Shown piece after piece: positions 1-10,500 of a DNA stretch of 64,000 nt. The notes under the pieces are model-generated. The model saw nothing but the letters and a program-made list of their open reading frames with translations, ran no database searches and was not told the DNA's origin. Source of the DNA: Echinococcus granulosus (taxonomy: Eukaryota > Platyhelminthes > Cestoda > Cyclophyllidea > Taeniidae); contig NW_020170388.1 in the NCBI RefSeq assembly GCF_000524195.1, positions 207,118 to 271,117 of the forward strand, in the 5' to 3' direction. The position numbers were made by a program, and so were the translations under genes. The stretch's first letter is position 1. Each line of letters begins with the position of its first letter.

Positions 1-741
1 AAGAGAGGGGCTACAGAAGAAACATCGAATTTCGGGAGTCATACCAATCCCAAACTATCTATAATGGCCAGTGATGAAGCGAAACCACTCTTTAATGATT
101 TAAAATCATTCTTTAAGACGAGCTTACTATAATGATAACGACAACAGTGATATGTAACCACATTTTGAAAACTCGATATCCTTCGTGGAGCGAAAAGCTG
201 CGTAACGTAGATGGACGACTGGACAGCACTAACGTGGAAACATAAATTGAGAGAAAAAGTCAAAAACGTAATTTGCCTTAGAGATTACCAGTATTATTAA
301 ATATTGCCGCTTTTAGCTAAAGGTTCCAATGAAAAGCGACTTGCACATGAAATACGCCTGCCTTAGAACATCGTCCAGCCTCAAATAAAGCATGAGAATC
401 ATTACGCTCTCAAAATCTCTCGATGATAATAGTGAAATCATAATATGAACTTTGAACTCATTCATTGTGAGTGCTGAAACAGAAGGGTGACCTCGGAGGA
501 TGCCAAAGATGGCGCTCAAAGAAATGGTCCCCATTCTAACCATATAAAATGATTACCTGGACCTTCTCAGTTTCCTGCAAATCAACACGCCTGTAGCACA
601 GAGCTCGTACTCAAACCATTTGCCATTGGGGTCTCAGGTCTTCCCAACACCTATAGTACATGTGTCCGATAGACTTGTATACCCTATTATGCCATTAGAG
701 CTAACAAGGGTACCACAGGTCAAAAGAGCTGAATGACTCAC
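1..741 (-). other. ERG channel intron 6 (partial)
   Basis: The sequence after the exon 6 donor reads out to the left edge. Nothing resembling the ERG turret or pore was seen in the minus frames. One 18 nt piece between AG and GT around 560-577 could be called a microexon, but it does not match the family. Confidence 0.6.
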
Positions 742-896
742 CAAATGCATGCCAGCCAGTGAGCGATGAGAACAAAGACGGAGGTGAGGAGGACGAGAAT
801 TGCGGTGCCATACTCCGAATATCGATCCAACTTGCGCGCCACGTTGATAAGGCGCAGTAGACGGGCCGATTTCAGCAGTCCGATTAGCGCAGTAGG
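742..896 (-). CDS. ERG channel exon 6 (S4 voltage sensor and S5)
   Basis: Acceptor cacctctag, then [29 protein letters not shown] and [11 protein letters not shown], ending in phase 2 at the donor gtgagt. This is the S4, S4-S5 linker and S5 of an ERG channel. The S4 arginine equivalent to hERG R534 is Asn (codon AAC). The next exon (turret, pore helix, selectivity filter) was not found in positions 1-741. Confidence 0.92.
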
Positions 897-3800
897 CTAG
901 AGGTGAATGGTAGAAGATACATTTAGCCATGTGGACTTCATGCTGGTGATGTGCAGTCTTATGCCGCCTACGCTACTTGTATCTTGGCCCTTCTAAGCGT
1001 CAATCACGAAGCGACTTCCAAACTTGCGTGCCTGTAACGCCTTCAGGGATAAATAGAACGCTACATGCAACACAGGATTGATCAGCATTAACAGTCGAGA
1101 CACCTCCAAAGAGGTGGATGGGTTACCATGCCCACACCTCCAATCAGGAGGGAGAAGGTGGAGAGTTGCCTGAAGCCGATAGAATCGCTGTTCTGTCCCC
1201 TTAACATTTATACTTGAATCCAAGGTTATGGGAATCAGCTTGCATTAGTTAACAATGGGGCAAAATGGAACAAAGACAACAGAGGTTGGCAAAGCTATAA
1301 AACTCGTGTTTTTGGGCTGAAACACAAGTTAATGAAAGGGAACAAGCGCAGAAGACTCGTTATAGAAAATAAGCCGTAAGGACAATGATATCTCTATCGA
1401 ATAGATCAAAGGTATCCTTATGGGTGGCGTTTCAAGAAGCCACAGAGGGCAATGCTGGAAGTGCTAATTTTAGTGCATAAACATTCCTCTTTATTTCCTT
1501 GTTTTAGCTTTGTGAAACGGATCAAAAAATGACAGCGTTTACCTTACAAATGATGTGGACGGATTGACAAAAAGCGAAGGTAAAATAGGCAGCATTGAGA
1601 TGCAAATTTCAAAAAAACTATAACCTTCTGATGGTAACAGCTTATGAGGAGATGGGTAACCCTTCCCACCACTTGCACGGTAACACTTTTCTTGGCTTTT
1701 TAATTCAAGACTTTGTGAGAGTAGAATAGAGACGTTGTCGTTTACTCCAATCCTGAATAACCATTTTTCTAGCATGCAAAGTTCTATGTGTGTCAGCAGT
1801 TTCGCGATCTTCCAAAGCGGTTCATCAGTAGAATTATTGCTACAAAAGAAGATGCTCAATTTCAAGTCATGGAGCTTTGTAGACCAGACCTTGACAACCA
1901 GGGATGTTAATGAAAACAATCTGATACTGTCCAAATACCAGATTTAAGCAAAAAACGCTTTAAAGCAAGGCACAAATTAGACATTACTGACTGAGAATGT
2001 ACCGGCGTAATTTCAATGCCAAATGGAGTTGTTAATCCACAACACTACGACACTGCCAAAACAAGAGTAAGTGTTTACCAGTAAAAGAAAACGCATAATG
2101 GTGATAATGAGATGACAGTGAAATGCTGATGGAAACCCTAGTAACTTAAAGAACGTAGGATTTAGATAGCTAAAGTATTCGTTGTGGTCTTTTAAGATAC
2201 GTGGGCATGGAGACAGCATGGCACGAAAGCACAATTCTAAAAATTGAACAGAATTGAATTAGGCTGTGAGTTTTAGATTCACTGAGGAGGGGGATAAAGA
2301 TAAATGGACAGGGACGTTGCCAAAAGTACAACTATGGTGCTTTGAGAATTCGTTCAACTCCGCTTTCTAGCTTTACGGGCACAGAAGGTGCTGCCTTTTT
2401 TACTTCTGACCCTTCAGCTCTACCGTACATATCCTGCCCTAATATGACGTTTTCCCTCCACTTCAGAGAAGATTCGAGGCTCTACGCAGACTGGTAGGCA
2501 CTTGGGAAATATGAAGAGACTAAGTAATTTAACGGATTTTGATAGCGTTTGTCCAGAGCTGTGTACAAAAGATGAGGGAGATAGGATTTCCGATTAACAC
2601 ACACCTAAGAAATGAGCAACATCGAGCAACGAGAATACTATATCGGAAATTCAAATCTCGATTTGATAAAGCAATTAAATATTTAGAATTATTACTGTTG
2701 AAAGGCCAACATCGTGGGCACTAGCAATTACAAAGTGGAAAGGAAATATAGTCTCCACTCCCGAAGTCCTTGGAGTGGGGTAGGGAAGAGATGGCTATTT
2801 TCTTACGGACGGAAGTAGTTTAAATCCCATCGCATTTTACATCACATCATTTTACTGAAGCAACACATTGGAACAAAGCAAATCGCAGTAGGAACAGAAT
2901 CAAATCTGGTGTTCCAAGGAGGAGAAACTAATGACCTTTGAACGTCTGTAGAGCAGGAAACCGACTCCTGAAACCTTCAAATCGTTTCAGCAAACCCTAA
3001 TTTTCACAAGTGAATAAAAATGACTCCGTAAAATCCTATACGGGCTGTTCAAGGTTCCAGAAATGAAATAGAACTAAGGGAAAAAGAGATCTGTTTATTT
3101 TGGGAGCAGAAGGTTAACACACCGAAGAAAATGGTTAACACAGAGAACATTAAGTGAAGACTCGCAGCGGCAGAGAGGCTAAACCCTTGAGGGAAATTAA
3201 TGATTAGCGCTAGCACCCACCGAAGAGAGAGAGCTATGGCGATAAATTAAATCCAATCCAAAGCTCCCTTTAACGCATTTCAAAGCGCGTTGATGAAGGC
3301 ATAAAATAGTCAACCTTATTTGTTGCAGACGATAGTAGTTCAAATGAAAACATTTAAGACACTTTTTGATCATACAAATTTTAGGAAATTAACTCTTTAG
3401 GGGGAAGTTGATTACAATGGGGAGAGGTGGGATTAATTCAAATCTCATATTTCAGGGAGAAAAACTCGCCACTTTCGATTAAAGTATAAAATAGGAAGCA
3501 TTAGTGTATCTTAAAAGTAAGAAGAAATTAGCTATTTTCAAAAACTAATAATATCAGTAGAAGAAAACCCTCCACAAGAATCGGTGAAAATGTCAACAAA
3601 AGCTCATACAAATAGAAAAGAGGTCATTGAGTCCCACTCAACAATATCAGCCTTGACACTTTATTGACACAACTCTAAAGCCTATGAATCAGGGAATGGA
3701 TACCCATTCAATAGTTCCTTACAAGCAGCATACCAGCATACCACATGGAAGAAAGGACCTTAAAGATATGAGGAATTTTTTATAAAGGAATGTCTGAATG

Positions 3801-6800
3801 AGGAAGGTGACATACCTGTTTTTCCTGCGAGCGAAAGAAAAGCGCATCAAAAGGGATGGCGGCAACGAGGTCGATGAGAAACCAGCCCTTGAGGTAGTGT
3901 GTTGCAATCTTCTTGGGATTGGAAACTACCTCGTCGTTTTTATTAACGTAGGTGGTGCGAAAGTTGATGATAATGTCACATACAAACATGATGTCCACCA
4001 TTATATCCACCGTACCCAGAATGGTCCGATGACCTGGCGATCTGCGGTGAGGGTGGGTGCAATTGAATCCCTTTAAGACAAGCAACGAATCCAATCGAGA
4101 TACTGTCTCTGATGCTTAATTGGAACATACAAAACGGCACAATTTTCTAATACTCCAAAAGGTATGATATAAAGGAAACATACAAATGAAGGCATGGACA
4201 GTTCGGTTAGCGAATCCCTGGAACGCTTAACTCCTGTAACGTTTATATGATCTTGAATAAACCAAATCGGAGAGTCAAACCCATTTACGCAGTTTAGCGA
4301 TTGAAAAGTGCTTTTCAGGTTCTGCCGTACCTAAACCCGCCAAGAACGCTAACCTCCAACCACGACTTGTAACAATTTGCCAATTTCAGAATGGGTGGTT
4401 TTTTGCTACTGATATGATTGAAGCTATCTAGTCTGACAACATGATTCCTCGATCAGTTCCATCGTTCCAATGAATTTTCGTTAATCCTTCTAACCGCTAA
4501 AGCACTTTTGCTTAGATTTTCAAGGAAACGCTAAATAATCTTCCTTAGATATTCTGTTATTGCATATAAAAGCTAATTTCGCATCATTTCAACACTGTAT
4601 GGTACAGATCGGACGATGAAATGCGCAAATAGTGAACGTACTCTAAGAAGTCGAAAATTGTACAACATTGAAGGCAATGCTAGGGTATATTAGCACAGAA
4701 GCGATCGTCCTTTCAAATTTAAAATGTCCAAATATACAACAGACCAGTCATAAGTAACGCACTCGAGGGCCCATGCAAACTTGAAGTCCCAGCACATTTG
4801 AAAGTCACCTAAAGGTGTTTAGACGCGGTACTGTTACCAAAACACGTTGAAAAAAGTGGATGGATTGCGAGACTAAGTGAGGCAACTACTCTATGCACTT
4901 AAAATGCCTCTAAGTTATTTGAAAGTAGTAGTAAGAAAGTGGCACAGACTAAAAGAAACATTTACCCTTGGATTCTTTACCGTTTAAGATATCAAACACA
5001 CGCCTATTAGAGAATAACAAAACTGTGTCAAGCCCCAGGAGGGAGCAACGGAAAGCATGAATCTCAAGATAAAACCTGAAACAATCATTACAAGTGATTA
5101 AATTAACTTCAAGTGAAAGGGAATTGAACGTGATTGTAAAAATTCACCAAATGGCGCGAAAAGGATATCACAGCTCTTTCATTTTCACGTTTAAAGTATC
5201 CATACATTAAGCAGATAAGCACCGGGCCAGCAAGTAAATCGGATAGGCTACGCCCAAATTTTGTACCTTAAGGCACAAATAAGCCTGTAGCAAAACTTGC
5301 AAACACAAGTTCACCACAAGTAATCTTGCCTAGTTGATTGTGAAGCTCTATTCGACATTATTCTGAAATCTAGAGATTTACTAATGGATTTAAAGTGCCT
5401 CAATCGCTATACTGCGCCAAAACAATGTATGCACTAAGATAAAGCATAAATCAACCACTGCATGTACTTAGGAAGGTCATGCGTTACTTTAGATTGAAAT
5501 CAACACATCAACACCGAAGTAATGAATGATTTATTAGATAGAGTGGAAGACAAATAAGTAATAAAAGGGTCAAAGCAATCATAAACCAATTCCATAACTG
5601 AATACATAAATCAACCTCCTCCCAGTAATCTAACAAATCTGAAGATCTCAATGTTTGTAAAACAGTAATAGCTACTTCAATGGAGCAAAGCAATGTATAA
5701 ACCATGAGCTGAAATAAAAAAAAACGTTCTCATTATAGTTGAAACTGTTCTAGACAAACTCCAAAAGGTCTTACGATAAAAACCAGTGCAACTTAGTACT
5801 GAGTCCATCCATGGAAGCAAGTTTAATAACAAAGGAGAAGAAACCAAATTAAAGATTAAATATCAAAAAATGAGACTTAAAATACCCGAATAATGCCAAA
5901 AGTCATCAACACACCTTGTAGTTGAGAAGAAATGCCGTCATATAAGGCGTAAAAATAACTGTGTAGATGACAAGAAGGAGAATAAACCAATCCCACACAG
6001 CTCGGATCGGACTGTAGTGCTTGATGGTGTACTTGTGCATCCTTTTTGACTCCAATTTTCGCTTCTCATGAAGGTCCTTGTCCAGTGACAAAATCTATCC
6101 CAAGGGAAAAAGCAGAAAGATTAAAAAAACCGATTACTCGCAAAGGGTGGGGCGTAAGACAAGAAACGTTAAGCGTACCTTCGCGAAGGTATCGGTGACA
6201 TGCGACTTCGCCTGATCCCCATGTTTCCCCAGCACCACCTGAAGGGTTCCCGCGTCACTGAGAACAATAGATGTCTGCGAGGCAGGAGCTGATATAAGCC
6301 GGCTCCCACGAGCCAGGAGTGAGGGCAGAGCATACCTACTACATCTTCCACCAAGGACTGCTGAGGCTGGACGCGCACGATCCGTAGTGGACTCAGTCTC
6401 GGAGGACTGATGATCAGACCACAATGGTGGCGCATTGGAACAGGACTTTGGACGAACTTCTGACTTTTTGATTGGCTCATTAGCCATAGAGGCACGGGAG
6501 GTTTGGACTGAGGAACGAATTGTGACGGAGTTAGCTGTCTCTACACTAAGTGAATCGAATCTAGCACCTAGGATGTCAGGGTTAAAAAGGGGGAGAATAC
6601 TTGTAAGCTTACTCTTCTCCGTGTTGGCGGGTTCGGACAGGCTTTTGAGGTCGTTGATAAAGAGGCTAGATATTGACATTTTGTGATTGCTTCCAGCAGG
6701 AATGTTCTCGGATGGTCGTCGACTGAGAACGACCTCCTTGGGTAGCAATTCATGACGCACGGATTGACTCATTTGGTGGATGCGTTTGAGATTGTTTCTG

Positions 6801-7378
6801 GGCGGGTCTTTGCCACGGTGGAAGATCATGGTAGCAATACTAGATATACGTCGCGCGCTAGTGCATCGAGTCTGCCTTTTCTCTAGATGAGTTTCCTCGA
6901 CTGCCTCGAAAAATATTATGTGTAATGAAACGCGACCGAACTCATCTGTGAGTGGAGTAATTGTGACTTCGCATTGCTTAACTTCATCTGAAAAAAAAAT
7001 TAACCATTGGTGATAATGGATGAAATAAAGTACCTTTTCTAGTGTAGAGACTGAGCTGAAGCTTCGTCTCGCGATCACAAACCAATCCATTAGCCAAGGC
7101 CTGAATAGATTCGGAAGATGTTTTTTCTCCGCATAAAAATGGAAAATTCGACGATTTTAGGAGCAACTGCGCTTTGGTAAAGCAGAATAGGTCACAGAAA
7201 TCTGCACTACAGTATATTATGGGGTGTAACGCTATCTTGGAATTGGTAATGACAAAAGCAGCATCTGCAAGCAAATATAATAACAGCCGAAAATAGACCT
7301 ACATTGATTGTCGAATTTTTTGATAAGTGTATCGATGTATGTGTTCTTCGGAGCTATGTGACCCCTCCGGACGGGCAT
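742..7378 (-). CDS. ERG/KCNH-type voltage-gated potassium channel, 5' part (six exons; 3' part beyond window)
   Basis: This encodes an ether-a-go-go-related (ERG, KCNH2/6/7, seizure-like) channel subunit, a plasma-membrane tetramer that carries voltage-gated K+ current. The exons join in phase: 7378-7303, 7264-7034, 6987-6179, 6094-5915, 4070-3816 and 896-742, giving 568 codons plus two bases. Residues 1-25 begin [20 protein letters not shown], the ERG-family N-terminal cap. A PAS domain follows to about residue 135, then a poorly conserved linker. S1 contains [14 protein letters not shown]2 contains [12 protein letters not shown] with its acidic residues, and S3 contains [15 protein letters not shown]4 contains [20 protein letters not shown]5 ends at HWLACIW. 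The pore, S6 and C-terminal cyclic-nucleotide-binding homology domain were not found and should lie to the left. One S4 arginine of the family is asparagine here. It is divergent and head to head with the casein kinase gene. The family call is firm; the exact ERG paralogue is not assignable. Confidence 0.92.
897..3815 (-). other. ERG channel intron 5
   Basis: This is a 2.9 kb intron between the S3 and S4 exons, bounded by CAG/gtatgt and cacctctag. No coding sequence or structured RNA was recognised in it. Confidence 0.8.
3816..4070 (-). CDS. ERG channel exon 5 (S1-S2 loop, S2, S3)
   Basis: It encodes [20 protein letters not shown] and [20 protein letters not shown], matching S2-S3 of ERG channels with the countercharge aspartates kept. 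The donor is CAG/gtatgt. The start at 4070 (acceptor cttgtcttaaag) is chosen because it is in phase with exon 4 and gives an S1-S2 loop of normal length. A stronger-looking acceptor at 4050 (cctcaccgcag) is out of phase with exon 4 and would need an extra small exon. Confidence 0.85.
4071..5914 (-). other. ERG channel intron 4
   Basis: This is a 1.84 kb intron between the S1 and S2 exons. No coding sequence is recognised. The only doubt is whether a small alternative exon for the S1-S2 loop is hidden here (see exon 5). Confidence 0.7.
5915..6094 (-). CDS. ERG channel exon 4 (pre-S1 and S1)
   Basis: Acceptor gggatag, then [20 protein letters not shown], then [20 protein letters not shown] and the end of S1 ([13 protein letters not shown]) at the donor gtgtgt. 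It is 60 codons, phase 0 at both ends. The match to ERG S1 ([20 protein letters not shown]) is very close, including the membrane-facing tryptophans and the S1 aspartate. Confidence 0.93.
6179..6987 (-). CDS. ERG channel exon 3 (end of PAS domain and N-terminal linker)
   Basis: A T-rich acceptor (tttttttttcag) is followed by [20 protein letters not shown] and the PAS-closing FFEAVEE. About 220 residues of Ser/Arg/Pro-rich linker come next, probably disordered, leading to VTDTFAK at the donor gtacgc. The 809 nt length keeps the frame (phase 1 to phase 0). A long, poorly conserved linker here is normal for ERG channels. The upstream intron is 46 nt. Confidence 0.88.
7034..7264 (-). CDS. ERG channel exon 2 (PAS domain core)
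   Basis: Acceptor ttgcttgcag, then [20 protein letters not shown] and DFCDLF, matching the PAS core of ERG channels (hERG [20 protein letters not shown]). The preceding intron is only 38 nt. The exon ends in the codon for the glycine of YTRKG at the donor gtactt. The second half of the PAS is diverged: the usual GYSRAEV stretch reads FCFTKAQ. Confidence 0.9.
7303..7378 (-). CDS. ERG channel exon 1 (N-terminal cap)
   Basis: The ATG lies at 7378-7376 and opens the near-invariant ERG N-terminus [17 protein letters not shown]. The exon gives 25 codons plus one base, then the donor gtaggt. Ending after base 76 of the coding sequence is, as I recall it, also where human KCNH2 exon 1 ends, which supports the start and the boundary. 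In hERG this cap slows channel deactivation. Confidence 0.93.
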
Positions 7379-7567
7379 GCTTCGCGCAAACGCATGGGTA
7401 AGGGTGTCATCTTCAAATTGCGCACCATCGCAGGAAACAATTTTAATTTTCTTTTAGGCTTTTATCTAAGTTAAATAGCTTAAAAATTTTATCAGTTGTT
7501 TGGGTTTTAAAGCTTTGTTTTAGTCGACACTAGGAACTACTACAACTTTTGCTTGGTGACCCAAAAG
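7379..7567. promoter_or_regulatory. Shared divergent promoter / 5' leader region
   Basis: Only 189 bp separate the ERG start codon (minus) and the casein kinase start codon (plus), so both leaders and any core promoters must lie here or overlap the genes. The sequence is T-rich. On the plus strand it holds acceptor-like tags at 7451-7457 (cttttag) and 7517-7523 (tgttttag), which could serve a leader intron or spliced-leader trans-splicing. No clear TATA box was identified. Confidence 0.6.
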
Positions 7568-7585
7568 ATGCCGGTTACGGATAAG
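7568..7585 (+). CDS. Casein kinase I exon 1
   Basis: The exon is six codons from ATG (MPVTDK) to the donor gttggt. The 38 nt intron ends at the T-rich acceptor gtttttttaag. This pair is the only nearby one that keeps frame with exon 2. Another acceptor-like tag inside the intron leads straight to an in-frame stop. The ATG follows AG directly, so the upstream mRNA leader is uncertain. Confidence 0.75.
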
Positions 7586-10500
7586 GTTGGTTCCCTTTGT
7601 TTTAGCGCTAATGTTTTTTTAAGAGTGGTGATTCCTATGCAAGACCAACGTCAGATTTCGTTGTGAATGGCAAGTGGAAGCTTGTGCGAAAAATCGGAAG
7701 CGGTTCTTTTGGTGAAATTTTCCTCGGAATTAATATTGAAACTGGTGAAGAGGTTGCTGTTAAGTTAGAAAAGGTCTCAGCCAGACATCCACAGTTATTT
7801 TTTGAGAGCAGGGTGTACCGGTTGCTTGCGGTAGGTCACTTTTCCGAATACTTTTTATGTGCTAGGACACACCCGGCCTTCCCCACATCCAATACTTCGG
7901 TCTTGATGGTGTAAATGATGCCTATCATGCTTTGGTCATGGATTTGTTAGGACCAAGTTTGGAAGAGCTCTTTAATTTCTGCGGTCGATGCTTTACAATG
8001 AAGACAGTTTTAATGCTTGTTGACCAGATGCTCTGGCGTCTGGAGTTCATTCACGCTCGTCACTTCATTCATCGAGACATTAAACCGGACAACTTCCTGA
8101 TGGGCATTGGTAAACACTGCAATAAGCTCTTTATCATCGACTTTGGTTTAGCCAAAAAGTTCAGGTGTGTTTCTTCATCTATGTCTATTCCTTACTCTCT
8201 TTTTCTTCGTAACAATTTCTGTGTTTCATTTCGTTGCTCTTTAACAGGGATGGAAGAACCCACCGCCACATAAGTTACAAAGAGAATAAGGCTCTAACAG
8301 GCACTGCTCGTTATGCCAGCATCAACGCTCATGCTGGAATTGAACAGTCTCGTCGAGATGATCTAGAGTCTCTAGGCTATGTACTCATGTATTTCCTCTG
8401 TGGATCTCTCCCTTGGCAAGGCCTCCGCGTGAGTTTTTTTCGAGTCCAGACTAAGTGGCACTTTCGTCGTTTAAGTCACTTACTGACGTTATTTAATTTT
8501 GATATTCTGCGTAAATAGCTTTGACCTGTACACTGTCCTTAACTGCCCTACGCACCCGTAGGCATCGTTAAATGTTAACCATCCATTGATGCTGCACTGC
8601 AAATTCCATTTTGGAGGTATTTGATTGAAATTAGCGACATTGAAGGCAGATATAGGTACAAACTTTTCTCTGCTTCCTCTACAATTATGTAATCGCACAC
8701 CCACAGTCGTATTTGCATTAGTTGGCCCACTTGCGCGGCTCCAATGTTCCTTACTTCGTAGACAAGTGCTGAGGGGTATGCATACACTTGCTGCCAATCA
8801 CATGTCATGATCGTGTGTGTGTGTGTGTGCCTAAACGTGTAAAACAAGTTTTCCGGTTCTCGTGATCACTCGCTACCCTTTCCTTCTAGCTTAATTATAA
8901 GGGAGAGGTATCCTACTAAATCACAATTCATTCATGAATGGTTGTGAATGGACGCTAGAGTCTCCTTTCTCTGAGATAGTTTTTTTCTACATGAAGTTCA
9001 GATCTGATGCTTAGGAACTTTGTTGAAATGTCAGTACTCAGGTGTTTCCACAAATAGCCAGAATGCCTAAAATCATTTTTTTGGTAATTTTTCTCCCAAA
9101 AATTTTCCCTGTGAGACCTGGTATGTCAACAGTACAATTAAAGCCGGTGGTTCAACATTACGTAGCAGATGCATTACACAAATGTAGTAATTGGGGTTGC
9201 GTTATGGGTTCCTATTCATCTCACGAAGGTCGAATTTTTAATTACGCCTCTACGGCATACAAATTGCCTTCTTTAATAGTCATGTCTGTTGCTCGCTTTT
9301 TAAGCTTAATGTCGACGGGTACTAACGGTTTAAATATATTTTAAAGCATTATTCTAATATATCGATGTCGAAAGCAAATAGTACCACCTTTTTCTGGAAG
9401 TAAAAGCTGTTGTTCCCGCAAACCGATTTGTTGAACGTTGCGCTTTGTGTGAAATCCATTTCTTCCCTTAGCGAAGTCACATCTGGCGAGGATTTCGGCT
9501 TTCCATTGCGGCTTTATGTAATTAGATCACTCATCCTCCCAATCCGTGTTTAAATAACTAATGTGCATCCTGTGCAACATTCACAGTCAAGGGTTCTGCT
9601 TCACGTTTGTGGACCACAAATCCGCGTAATTCATTCGTTCGTTGGTTGAATGTAAATCTGCCTTTGGTGAAGTTGTAGCATGTTCAGCTGTAGCGTCTGA
9701 AACCGATTTCCTCCATATTCCAGTATCATGTCACTGCTTAAAGTAGAGGCAACAGCTTGTTTTTGAAGTGAGTGTTAGTTTTAGACCGAGGTAACAATTA
9801 GAGGGTTCTTTAATTCCTTCCAATCCATCTACACACGTTGTCAGCTATCGTGCTTCGTAGTTTCTACACAGTTCATTCATCAACTAGGTGACAGTAGTCT
9901 CTTATCTTAGGGATGTATCATGTGTTTGGAGTTATCTCTCCACTGTAACAGCTAGACACGTTTTCTCTGCTCCACCCAACATTGAATATTATTGATATTC
10001 ATGTTTAATGATCGTTTTGGAAGAGGCAATGTGTTTTTACCTTTGGGCAATCTGCCGTCGGCTTTGGTCCTTAATTCACTTCCCACTGTATTCTCATCCT
10101 AGGGCTTTCAAATTTATCCATACATTTAACAGTCGTATTGCTTTTAGCGAAATTAGCTGTTAATTTGTGTTATACTGGCCCTCATCTCCAATTTGAAAAT
10201 CGCTGACTAATGGGTTCCTCTATGCACATGTAACCGCCCTTTTAATTGTTGTACCAAAGGCCATACACATTTTGCGATTGCTCTCCCAATGTTGTTTTTT
10301 GTTTAAGAATTGCGGTATCTAAGGCGAGAGTAGTGCATTCACTCCGTTCATTAAATCACCGACTGGCTGTGGTTTCATCTTTATACAAATGACTACCCGC
10401 TTAAAGACCTTTATCCACTATGATACCTGAATTTTGCCTCCTAATACGTTTGTGATCGACCCTAATTCGAAATTAGCCCCCCCCCCCCGTTCCTGTTAAG

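Noticed and set aside
560..577. 18 nt microexon candidate between gatttgcag and gtaatc downstream of the ERG S5 exon
   Set aside because: Spliced to exon 6 it does not give the expected YAIGN-type sequence after S5. It is more likely a chance AG/GT pair.
4050..4060. Acceptor cctcaccgcag as the start of ERG exon 5
   Set aside because: It looks stronger than the one chosen but is out of phase with exon 4. Accepting it needs an unseen extra exon.
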